Assembly: GCA_018806915.1 (NCBI GenBank)
Contig: JAGKQI010000099.1
Location: 1,364,001 to 1,428,000 of the forward strand
DNA from: Phytophthora colocasiae
Taxonomy: Eukaryota; Oomycota; Peronosporomycetes; Peronosporales; Peronosporaceae
Length of the DNA: 64,000 nt
Direction of reading: 5' to 3'
The position numbers and the translations under genes are program-made. Shown here in pieces: positions 10,041-18,958 of the stretch. Within the stretch, counting starts at the first letter, position 1, and each line of letters begins with the position of its first letter. The notes beneath the pieces are model-generated. The model did not search any database. It had not been told where the DNA came from and saw only the letters and a program-made list of their open reading frames with translations.

Positions 10041-12455
10041 CCCTTATGCCTTGCACTCGTCTCCACCGCCGGCCGACCACTGGCTGTTAAATGGCTCACA
10101 GGTTCCAGCTTCCTTGTAGCAGGGTCCGGTCCATGAGGGGCACCTCCTTCAGCAGGTACTCCAGCGCCACTTCCAGCTTCCAAACCAATTCCAACAGCAG
10201 GATCATCTTTCGGTGCACCACATCCAGCCCTCCGATCGCTTCCTGGGGTCCTTGGTGCATCCACGCACGTCGCCGTCCGTCGGTTCATTTCCCCTTGCGC
10301 TGTTATGTCTTCGTCCGGCCTTCCTGGCGCCTCTGAGCCTTCAATCTTGCCTTGGCGCACGCCATCGTCTTCGCCTTGCCGAGGCGCATCCGTAGCACCC
10401 TTGGTACACGCGTAGGTCGTCCTGGGTGCCTTGCTATCCACGGCGCCCTTCCTGCAGGACGTCTCCGCCGCTCGCTCATGTTTGAGTGAGAAACTCAGAT
10501 TATCACTAAGTGCGGAATCAGACGACCGTTCAGACCTGCCCCGTCCTTGACCCATGTCGCATGTGCGACACCGACCTTCAAGCTGTATCAGGTAAGCATC
10601 CGTATTTGCTTGTAGGTGTCGTTGCGAGGCGCGGGGCACCTCATTTGAAAGGTCTTGGGCAGGCGCGCATAATGGTCGCTCTCCGAGCTTCTGGGCATTC
10701 CTGTGAGCTTCGGGGCATCCTGAAACCTTGGATCTGACCGTGCCATCTGAGTGATGGTCACCTGTCTCATGATTATAGGGCGACCCTTCGGCATCATTGT
10801 CCCGTCTCTGCGCAGAGACAGGGCAACGCCCCGGCTCTTCAAGCAGTCGTATCGACACGGGCCCTTCAGCTTCTAGAGCTCCGTTCGAGGCATGCGATGG
10901 CTTGTTATACGCGCCTCGCTTTGCGCTAGATGCCCATACCAACTTTACCAGTGGGGCATGCGTATTCGCCCCAGGGGGTCCCAAAACGTCACTTCCGGCT
11001 GATTTGTCGGGGTGATTGTCATCGCCCGTCGTGCAGACATGCTGCCAATCCTGAACGTCCGCGTCCCGTCTCTGACCAGAGACAGTACAAGTCGTAGAAT
11101 CTTCAATCAGACCAGCCGAAACGGGCCCGACATATAACTCGGCCTCTGAGGCTTGGATCCGCTTGTATGGGGACACATATCGGTCCGAGGGTGTCGGTGT
11201 AGCGTCCTTTGTAGCCCCTGGCTCAAAACGGACACAGCGATGCAACTGACGCCCAACTGTCGACGGATCGGCTCCACTGGACCGGATGTCGTCTCGCCAA
11301 TTGACCGTCCCTTCAAGGGTCCGGTCCGACGTAGGCGGGGAGCCGGAACAGCGTGACACGACAGCTGCGTGGACGGGGAGCTTCAGAATTCCCTTTGGCT
11401 CCGCGTACTTCGGCCGATCGACCGCCGGCTCAAGCTCCCAAGGCTCCTTCGGACGCGGTGGTGGCGGGATCTCCGTCGTGGCGCTCATGGCAAGGTTCTG
11501 CCACTCGTTGTAGCAACTGGATCCGACGGGGATGAAGCCTGGGGTGCGGGGAACATGATCTCTAGCCAGCCACATGCCGATCTCCTCATTATGGTTGAGA
11601 GAGATCGCCTTCTCGCCGACGTTGGTAAGTTGTAGATACCGGATCTTTCCTGGGCCTTGTACTGACGTCGGTACCCATCGTTTTCCTCTTCGTAACCACA
11701 GCTTCTCGTACTCCTGGAGATGGATCCGATCCGGGTGCTCGAAAGTTTCGCCAGGCTCCAGTCGAATGCCTTCCTGGAGGAGTAGCGGACGCGCTCGGCC
11801 ACTGAAGATCTGTCGCGCCCATGGAGTCGCACCCGGATCTCGTCGTGCAAGCACACGGATCCATTACCCAAGTCGAGTCGGATCCCAGCCGGCACCATGA
11901 AGTCCATACCGAGGATTGCATCACAGTCGGGCGGCAGATCCTCGCGGACCCAGACATCGCAGTAGTACACCAAGTACCCAGCCAAGGTAACCTTGATCCT
12001 TGTTTTGCCTGCTGCAATATACAGTTGCTCACCAATTTCGAGGCATTCTTGTGTTTGACAAGTATCAATCTGGGATCCAACCTTACGAGCAAAGGTGGCG
12101 TCGATGATCGACACCTCGGATCCCGAGGTAAGAAGCACGGTGGACTTGGCATTGTTGATCTTGCACGTTGCCTTGGCCTGCTTGAAGTTTTTGCTGGGGA
12201 CATGGTACGTCCAGTACCAGCTTGACTCTCCAGGCATAAGATCCAAGGACATGGCGACCTCGGATCTCAGGTACTCATCGTCTGTAGAGCGGAAGCTTGC
12301 AACTCTAGCCGTACGTTTCCCATGAAGTTCACATGTATTATCCAATAGACCCGTTCGCTTGTTGCTAACTTGATCCATGGCCTTCTTGTTCACATATGCA
12401 TAGATGTAAGACGTTGAACGCTCGTCTCGTACCGGATTCAAACCCGGCGAGCGTC
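9911..12455 (-). pseudogene. Element A pol, transframe, protease and linker part (protease Asp lost)
   Basis: Starting from the -1 frame just after gag, the sequence reads through a ~90-residue transframe region into a retropepsin-like domain. The expected active site LLLDTGAEVS of element D is LLTSGSEVS here. The catalytic Asp is gone and the Gly-Ser is encoded by GGATCC. The rest of the fold is recognisable (IIDATFARKVG, CDAILGMDFMVPAGIRL). A further shift near 11850 leads into a long low-complexity, charged linker of about 500 residues before RT. That linker is much longer than in C and D and rich in Asp, Gly, Pro and Arg. Without an active protease this copy cannot process its own Gag-Pol. 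Confidence 0.75.
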
Positions 12456-12465
12456 CTAGTTTAAC
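12416..12465 (-). promoter_or_regulatory. -1 ribosomal frameshift cassette of element A (GTTAAAC, TAG, nested stem-loop)
   Basis: On the minus strand the heptamer GTTAAAC (12465-12459) is followed at once by the gag stop TAG (12458-12456). Reading -1 from the slip gives the pol frame (CTA GGA CGC ...). Downstream an outer stem GGACGCTCG pairs with CGAGCGTTC (one G-U pair). It encloses an inner hairpin CCGGGT/ATCCGG with loop TTGA. The same arrangement with base changes occurs in C and D. GTTAAAC is a known -1 slippery heptamer in arteriviruses. The stem is close to the slip site (2-3 nt); the inner hairpin is ~11 nt away. Confidence 0.75.
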
Positions 12466-14783
12466 ATCTTCTCGGCAGCTTCGGGAAGCATATGCTTGCT
12501 TGGATCGAACCACTGCCGGATGAGATTGTAGAACTCCTCCATTTGGCACTTGCCGTGGTCATGAAGCTCTCCACAGCCGCGACATACGAAGAAGCAGCGA
12601 TCCGACGGATGACCTCTCTTGCCGCACTTCTGACAGGTGAGGCGCTTCCAACAGCCAAGATCCGAGTGTTTCCTGGATCCGCAGTGCGAGCAGCGCTGTC
12701 CTTCGTTGGAGAAGCGCGGTCGACGATCTGATGGCGTCGGGTTCGAGCTGACTTGGGTTGGACCCAGGTCCTTCTCAGGGTCTGAGGTTCCTGTCTTGGT
12801 CTCTGCTGGTCCGGTTAGCGCCAAGGTAATCGGTCGGTCACTCGAGGCTGCTACGTATGCTCTGCGGAGCTCATCATCGGATCCGAAGTCGTCAGAGTCG
12901 GATCCCTCGGATTCTATGGCTTGCATGGAGCGGATCGCACGCGTTGGGCCGGTTGGCTGCGGGGCCGTTGTCGTCTTTGGCCGGAACTTGCTGGATCCTG
13001 ACGACGGCTTCTTCTGTCTGGATCTCGCGCGGTCTCGGGCCAGCAATACGTCCTCGAGTTGATCCGCGTCCGCGAGTCGAAGTAACGTCAGTTGGTCCGC
13101 CAGGTCTGCATCACCAAGCGTCTCGATGAAGTGTTCGACGTGTTCGCGGCGGGCCTTGGCATCTCCATCTTTGACCATCACTCGAGCGCGAAGGCCTGCT
13201 ACATTGAGGCGATACAGATATTCCAGCGGTGACTCATCAGATCTCTTACGAGCGTGGTAATATTGCCACGCTACCGAGACCCCAAGGCCGCAGTACTGCG
13301 TCTGGAAAGCTTTTAGCAGATCACTCCACCTCAGCCTCGTGGGTCGACTGAGTTGTCGGTACCAATTTCGCGCCGGACCGGTGAGGAGATCTCCAAAGGT
13401 AAGACACTTTTCTTCGTCCGAAGCTTGATCTCTCGTGAAGGCTGACTTAACCTTACTAATCCATGCTCTTGCTCGTTCCTCGTCATGATCCTTGCCCGTG
13501 AACTCCTTCAGGTCCGATATCGCGAAGATTCGGATCCGTTGAAATGTGCTAGCTCCTGCCGTAACTGATGCAGCGGTTGTCGTCGCCGTACGCCGGGGAG
13601 CAGATCCGTCGAGGTCGTCAGGGTCGTACTCCCAGTTCTCGGGATGTGATCCTACTGACTTCATCTCGACGTCCCGGTATACAGGATCTGCAGCGCGCGT
13701 CGTGGCTCGTGGGACCGCAGTCATCTGTCGCTCCTTCAAGAACTTGTCCATGGCCGACTGGAAGTAAGCTTACAGTCCGTTGGTGGACGCATGCGGCTGA
13801 TCCACGGCTCGGGGCCGATCAGGCGACGGGGTGTCCAGCGTTCGAGTCGGCTTGGCATCCAGGATGTTAGTCGACATACGGGTTGTCAACACAGCAGCAC
13901 CTGCGGGACCGAGCGCCATATGTCGGGGCTCAGACGAGCAGTCAGATCCTGCCTCGGACTCCGCCGAGGCGTATCGAGAGGATCCTGTCTGGTACTCCGG
14001 GGACTGCGCCAGCTTGGACATCGGATCTCGGATCGCTCGTCGCTCACCGACGAGGGGCTTCAGTCGGCTGAAGAGCGAGGCCGCTGTGATACGGATCCTG
14101 TCGTGATCCAAACGGAAGAGGGTATCTCCGTCGAAGGCTCCCGCAGCAAAACCGGCTTCCTCGAGCAAGCGGAGGAGATCCAAAGCACTATCCAGACTGT
14201 TTGTGGATTGAGCCGGTGCCGTGATCGGGCCGGTGAGGGACCCAAGCAATCGAGGTTGCAGGATCCTCATCACAGGGTCCTCCCGGAGGAAGTCCTCGAG
14301 CGCAATCCGGTGATACGAAGCCTCCAGCTGGGTCGACGACCACTCTGACTTCACGTCCGGCTTCTCGTCGACATCAGATCCTGGCGCCTTCAGCTTCTTA
14401 CGCGCAGTCTTCGTCTTCTTATTCGACGTTTTACCACCTGAGGGCTGCGCGGTGGTGGTGGTGGTGGATGAAGATCCAACAGCTTTCGCTGTCGAATCCC
14501 CACCCAGCGGTTCAGAACGCGAGTTCTGGACCGCGGGGGTCCCCGAAGGGACATGGGGAGGAGGAGGAGGTTTTTCTTCCGAGTCTGTTGTCAGACTCAC
14601 CTCCTTCCTGTCGACAGAACTCCCCCCAGGGCTCTGTCAATCCGTGGATCTAGCGTTCAGCGGTACTGACGGCGATCCAACAACCGTCGGCACTTCTTCT
14701 CCCGGTTCTTCCTTCACTTGTACAGTCTCTTCGGACTCACGGTGATATCCGCCGTCCCCAAAAGATCCGGGCACGCGCACCAT
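12456..14783 (-). pseudogene. Element A gag with three zinc knuckles (two in-frame stops)
   Basis: Translation starts at MVRVPGS directly after the 5' LTR and runs in one frame to TAG at 12458-12456, about 775 codons. It is interrupted by TGA near 14637 and TAA near 13770; the reading frame is otherwise kept. The N-terminal third is Pro/Ser/Lys-rich. The capsid-like core lies at 13550-13080 (DLKEFTGKDHDEERARAWIS, NWYRQLSRPTRLRWSDLL, AWQYYHARKRSDESPLEYL). The C terminus has CSHCGSRKHSDLGC, CQKCGKRGHPSDRC and CRGCGELHDHGKC, i.e. two CX2CX4HX4C knuckles and one CX2CX3HX4C knuckle. Gag proteins of this kind form the virus-like particle and bind the genomic RNA. The two stops make this copy non-functional unless suppressed. 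Confidence 0.86.
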
Positions 14784-15772
14784 TGTGGTGTAGTGGATCC
14801 ACTGGAAAGAGCAGGGATTCAACGTTCACACACGGCGCCCAGACACTGACTAACGGAGGGGGTACTCCGATAACCGTGGAGTTGCTGAGGCTCACCTTGT
14901 GTACCCGTCAGTGGCGGGATCTGCTCTCTCAGGAACGGGAGACTGTACACAGGCGTGAGGGCTTGAACGTCCTTGGCGGGGACTTTGGAGGTTGGACTTG
15001 CGCGGGGGTTCCTGCACACAGGTCCTGGTTAGGGGGATCTTGGTCTTGGACTCGAAGATCTTGTGGATCCTTGGATCCGGGGTTGCCTTGGTGGGTGTGG
15101 GGTTCCTTTTCCTTTTCCTTTACTGTCTTGCTTGCCGCCGCCTGTAGCGGTTGGTCTTGGGGTGGTTGAGAGGTCGAGGGATCCTACGGTTAAGCAATCA
15201 ACACCGTTGGATCCGGGGTCTTCACTAGCGTAAGGTAAGCCGGCCAAATCGGGGATCCGGTCAGCTGTAGCTAGGTAGGCGTAGCAACTTGCAGGAACAC
15301 TAAGGGGAGGCCAATACACTATCCTCTTCCCTTGTCTTGGGCCCTGAAGAAATCCACTTGCGCACTAGAAGGTAAATTCGACTCTCTGCTTTATGGTTAG
15401 CCAGTTCCTCATCCTGTACCCTATCTTTCCCATCGCAAATCTCTATCTTGGATCATGCCGGATCTCTCGCAGCTGCTTTACTTCGTTGATGTCTTGGGTC
15501 GTGAGGATCCGAGGTCGGATCCGAGGATCTGGTGCCCTGGATCGCGGATCCTCTTCTGTCGAGATCCGTACTTAGGCAAGCGGGATCCGAACTTAAGATG
15601 GCGGGATCCGAACTTAGGTCAGCCAGGCCTACCGGATCCTAACTTAGGATCCGTCCTGGAGTAGGCTCCACGTATCAGGTATCCGCTCTTGTCGTAGTCC
15701 CATGTCGCACGTCACCCATCATCGTGGTCGCTCTGCGTCATATCTGCCTTGATTGGGATCCGCTTCACCACA
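14784..15772 (-). repeat. 5' LTR of element A
   Basis: This 989-bp partner of 1771-2760 abuts the gag ATG of element A directly (gag codon 1 at 14783-14781), with no leader between. Differences from the partner are concentrated in the first 150 bases at the left end and are rare elsewhere. Its outer flank at 15773 is protease-linker sequence of element B. Confidence 0.92.
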
Positions 15773-16668
15773 GCTACAACGGATGAAGCAACCGCATCGT
15801 CGACTCCCGGAGTCGACGTGCTCTCGCTAGCTTCCAGCGCTAGCGAGTGTTCGCCTATACACATATCATCAGCTCCCGGAGCTGATGTACGATCGCTAGT
15901 TCCCAGAACTAGCAGCGAAGCGCCAGTGGCGTCAGCTCCCAGAGCTGACGCACGTCTTTCGGTTCCCCGAATTTTATTTTTTTCGTCAACTCTCGTAGTT
16001 GACGCGACGTCGTCGGCGCGACCCTTGGAGGCTTGAAGTACCTCCACGGAAACCGGTAATACCGGTAATACCGGTACAATACCTTCTCTCAGGTGAATTG
16101 CATTCACCTGACCATCACTCATGTGACAAACATCATTCAGATGTTTATGCTTCAGGTGATTCACATTCACCTGACCATCACTCATGTGACGGCGACCCTT
16201 CGGCTCAGATTTCTGAGTCGACACACATTTTCTCCCAACGACTCCCTGAGTCGCTGGCGGTCGCCGGCGGCGATCGGAGGCAGCGGCGGACGCTGCTGCC
16301 TCAACTGGGGTATTACATGCACCGCCTGGTGCATGTATAGCACTGACAGGGCCATCGCTCTCTGTCGCGCATGTGTTGTTGAAGCGTACGAGCGTACGCT
16401 TCTTCCAGTTGATCACCGGGTCATGCCGTGCAAGCCACGGCATGCCTAATACCAAGTCGAACTTATCGTCTAGTTCCAAGACGATAAGGTCTTCCACAAA
16501 CGTCCATCGTTTGTAAAAGAAACGCACACGGACCACGCGCTTCTCATTCCTCACGGTGGCACCTGTTGCCAACCGCACCTCCAACACGCCGCGAGGCGTG
16601 TCGGTCTCTTCGAAGTCAAGCCTTCGAAGAATTCCCTGTCGAACAAAGTTGTTCGACGCGCCCGAGTC
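15773..16668 (-). pseudogene. Element B protease and repetitive linker (truncated by element A)
   Basis: The retropepsin motif DSGASNNFVR is intact at 16668 downwards, followed by LEVRLATGATV and FDLVLGMPWLARHDPVINWK, the second half of the fold. A linker of ~200 residues then carries repeated Ser/Thr-Ala/Pro-Gly-Ala/Val-Asp motifs (TSAPGADD, TSTPGVDD, SALGADAT). Their DNA forms six consecutive hairpins (15798-16004). The frame is open until 15773, where element A starts. The RT portion is missing. Protease residues look functional, but the gene is cut. Confidence 0.72.
15798..16004 (-). repeat. Array of six short perfect hairpins in the element B linker
   Basis: Six inverted repeats lie in 207 bases: 15798-15818 (CGTCGACT/AGTCGACG), 15823-15847 (CTCGCTAGC/GCTAGCGAG), 15867-15887 (CATCAGCT/AGCTGATG), 15895-15913 (GCTAGTT/AACTAGC), 15929-15951 (GCGTCAGCT/AGCTGACGC) and 15984-16004 (CGTCAACT/AGTTGACG). 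Five of the six loops are 5 nt and share the pattern C-[CT]-C-[GA]-[GT]. Arms differ between hairpins while pairing is perfect in each. They fall in the repetitive protease-RT linker of B. Confidence 0.85.
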
Positions 16669-16820
16669 CCTAGGGCACGAAGAGAGTTCACTCTCTTCGA
16701 CATCACGTTCAGGATGACAAGGCCTGGCTTGTCACCTTACATCTCGCAGCGAGGAACCTTCTCGCTGGGGGCAGCAGCCTTCAACGTCGCGTGTCCGAGT
16801 TAGACACGCGAGGCTGCATT

Positions 16821-16848
16821 ACCAGTAAGACGCCCCGCGCCTACTGGT
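16821..16848 (-). promoter_or_regulatory. Hairpin enclosing the gag stop of element B
   Basis: ACCAGTA pairs with TACTGGT around a G+C-rich loop. The stop TAG (minus, 16843-16841) lies in the 5' arm in element sense. The -1 frame stays open through it and encodes PVGAGRLTG, matching PVDAGRSTG in H and PVGAGRPTG in F. The arms differ among the three elements yet pair in all. Confidence 0.6.
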
Positions 16849-17639
16849 CCTTGGCGTTTTTTGAACGCCCGCCCGCTGTGAACTTGCGTGCATAGAGACC
16901 GATGTTACCACACAGGTAACATCGAACCTTGACGTTCTTGAGCTGCTGTTGACCAGCAGTCGTAGCACTCGAGAGGTCCATAGGCTCCGGACATTCCGTC
17001 TTCGCAACAGGACGCGCCGGCTTCGGCGTGTTCGCATGGGTTTAGCTTGTTGCCGGCTAAACTCCTATTGCATCGCAAGGCTGATCGCCTTCTCGAGAGT
17101 ATTCGGATACTCTCGGAAGAGATATGTTTTGAAGGGACCATCTCTTAGTCCCTTCATGAACGTGACGACCTTGGTCGCCTCGTCGACCGGGTTGGCCACT
17201 ATGTTCGATACCAAGTATCGAGCACGCTGGGCAAAGGTGTGAACATCATCCTTGGATCGAGAAACTCCGCTCTCGATCTGAACTCGTTCTTCGGAGGCTC
17301 AAACGCAAGCTTGAGTTCCTCCTTGAACACCTCGTACGTGCTGAAGCACGTAGGATCCGAGAGTCGGCGCCCATAGGCCCAACTCCTCGCACGTCCGCCA
17401 AGACATGACATGGCGAACGTGACCTTCGACATCGGGTCGACGATACGTCGAGCCGCAACGGCTGTGTCGAGTTCGACAAGCCAACGAAGGAGGGTCTCGT
17501 CCTCCTTCCCCGTGTAGGTACTCACGTGGAGTTTCAACGACTCCACCGAGGCAGCAACATCTCGTTGCTCCCTAACAATGTACCCCAGAGCAACACCATG
17601 TTGCTCTGTCGGCGATAGCGTACGAAGCATCGTCGCTAC
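16841..17639 (-). pseudogene. Element B gag, main part (frameshifts, decayed zinc knuckle)
   Basis: This piece continues the gag that begins at 30593; element C interrupts it after about 31 codons. Frame joins are good across the insertion if C and one CTAC copy are ignored. It carries the capsid-like core (VSTYTGKEDETLLRWLVELD, FKEELKLAFEPPKNEFRSRA). A shift near 17230 leads to a further stretch (FMKGLRDGPFKTYLFREYP), and another shift near 17060 leads to the nucleocapsid (CPEPMDLSSATTAGQQQ). The knuckle reads CYLCGNIGLYARKF. The His and last Cys of CX2CX4HX4C are replaced by Leu and Phe, so metal binding is lost. Gag ends at CAG TAG inside a hairpin (16821-16848). Confidence 0.75.
17636..17639. 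repeat. Target-site duplication of element C, left copy (CTAC)
   Basis: CTAC precedes the 5' LTR of C (17640), and CTAC follows its 3' LTR at 30499-30502. Removing C with one copy restores the reading frame of B gag, which supports a genuine 4-bp duplication. Confidence 0.85.
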
Positions 17640-18958
17640 TGTGGTGAAGCGCGAATAAGAAATCCGAGAAAGGCAACGTCAGGCCCAGAGAGAGTCGGAT
17701 CAAGCGACAGGGGCCTCTGGCGAAGCAAGATGCCAGTTGATGACCCCAGATTGCGCGAACGACGGCTGACGAATGGACCAGGTCGATGATCGTCTTGATC
17801 TCTCCGGCAGGCAGGTGGATGATGGATGGCGTCTTGGTCGCGTGAGACTAAGCGATCAGAGAGCCCCGCCGTAAGGTCTCACATAGTGGCTCAGCACCGG
17901 AGAGAAGGAGATCAGAGCAGCGGCAGATCGGGACGGGCGCGACCTATCGTGGATCGACGACGACCTGATCATGAGATGCCGCCGAAGGGGGCCGATCCGA
18001 TGTTCAAGTTCAGGGAGATCGCGATCTTAAATATCGGTGACGCGGAGATACGAGATCAAGTGAGAAAGTTGCCGATCAGGATCATTGTCCAAGCTGGCCG
18101 ATCAAGGCTACGGCCAAGACTACTGTTCAGCGCGGCTGATCAAGATTGCTAATCGAGGTCGATGATCGAGATCGATGATTGAGATCGATGATTGAGATCG
18201 GTGATCGAGATCGCAATCAAGGGTTAGGTGGGATCGAGATCGAAGATCGGAGGAGCAGCTGTGTAGCCGGATGTCAGGTGATCGTAGGATAGCAGATGAG
18301 GATGGGACTAGTAGACATAGGAATAACCATAAACAGAATCGAATTTGCTCTGGACCTCACAAGTGCCTTCGTCCAAGACTGGAACCGGGAATTACATTGG
18401 CCCACCAGCATCAGGAAGGTAAGGAGAAGAGATCTAGCATAGAGGTTAATTCTGGATAATACATTGGCCAGTTTTACTCTATCTAGTGATCTATCCTTTA
18501 CGTGCGAACTACGGATCGGAAGGAATTGGCTGCTTGGCCTGACGATCTCGTCGACTCTCAACCCATCAAGACACCCGCTATATGAAGCGGCAAGCATCGT
18601 AAAGGAAGGGATCAGATCCCGAACATTGGACCCTTGGAAGACTTGGATCGAAGACCAGGCGACCGGATCAAGGCTCGAGAACTCGCCTGTGGCCCGGATC
18701 AACCCTTCCGAGGTAGAGTGAAGCATTCCCACGCTATCTCATCACCCCTGCGTCACCCAAGACATTCTTATCATCCCAAGACATCTTCAGAAGTCACCTG
18801 GAAGAGCGTAACCCGCCTACCGACGGGTACACAAGGTGAACACTACACGCAGCAAGATCACGGATCATCGGGGGACCCCCTCCGTTAGTCGGTGTCTGGG
18901 CGCAAGTGGCGATCGCGATCGGCCTCAACCAGATTTTGGCCAGATCCGCTCCACCACA
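17640..18958 (+). repeat. 5' LTR of element C
   Basis: This 1,319-bp LTR starts TGTGGTGAAGCG and ends CTCCACCACA. Compared with the D LTR it lacks one block of roughly 145 bp after about 18000. It carries a GATC-rich minisatellite around 18145-18215. It abuts the gag ATG at 18959 without a leader. Confidence 0.93.
18145..18215. repeat. GATC-based minisatellite in the C 5' LTR
   Basis: Imperfect copies of a GATCGATGATTGA-type unit sit in tandem. The matching block in the other C LTR (27962-28060) has several more units and accounts for most of the length difference between the two LTRs. D has a GAGATC hexamer run at the same place (45850-45900 and 57850-57900). Confidence 0.75.

Larger units (their letters stand above)
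1771..15772 (-). mobile_element. Ty3/gypsy LTR retrotransposon A (group I, minus strand, near full length)
   Basis: Two direct LTRs (1771-2760 and 14784-15772) bound an internal region of about 12.0 kb. In element sense (right to left) the order is LTR, gag, -1 frameshift cassette, protease, RT, RNase H, second RNase H, integrase, chromodomain, an antisense gene and LTR. LTR ends are TGTGGTGTAG/TGTGGTGAAG and CACCACA, giving inverted TGTGGTG tips. The two LTRs are nearly identical over their last 850 bases, suggesting a fairly recent insertion; more differences cluster at the left tip. No target duplication is visible: the left flank ends GTACG and the right flank begins GCTAC. The right flank is group II element B; the left flank is not. 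One boundary has therefore probably been rearranged. The element is strikingly rich in GGATCC. Confidence 0.9.
15773..17639 (-). mobile_element. Ty3/gypsy element B (group II), left fragment with gag and protease
   Basis: This is the middle of a minus-strand element whose start lies at 30499-30606, beyond the inserted element C. Its gag and protease are here; RT and integrase would lie further left, but element A begins at 15772 instead and the sequence left of A is not B. The fragment is packed with short perfect hairpins (stem 7-9 bp, loop 3-7 nt), for example at 17570-17600, where CAGAGCAAC pairs with GTTGCTCTG. GATC is at ordinary frequency, in sharp contrast to A and C on either side. 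Confidence 0.8.

Noticed and set aside
15755..15785. Target duplication for element A using CTAC
   Set aside because: The right flank begins GCTAC but the left flank ends GTACG; no 4- or 5-bp match in register.
15798..16004. CRISPR-like array
   Set aside because: Hairpins are regularly spaced but the repeats are not identical, spacers are not unique units, the context is a retroelement coding region and the organism appears eukaryotic.
17826..18152. 108-codon ORF in the C LTR, identical in both LTR copies (also 27638-27964)
   Set aside because: Identity follows from the LTRs being copies; in D the frame is broken and the sequence is low-complexity GATC-rich DNA.
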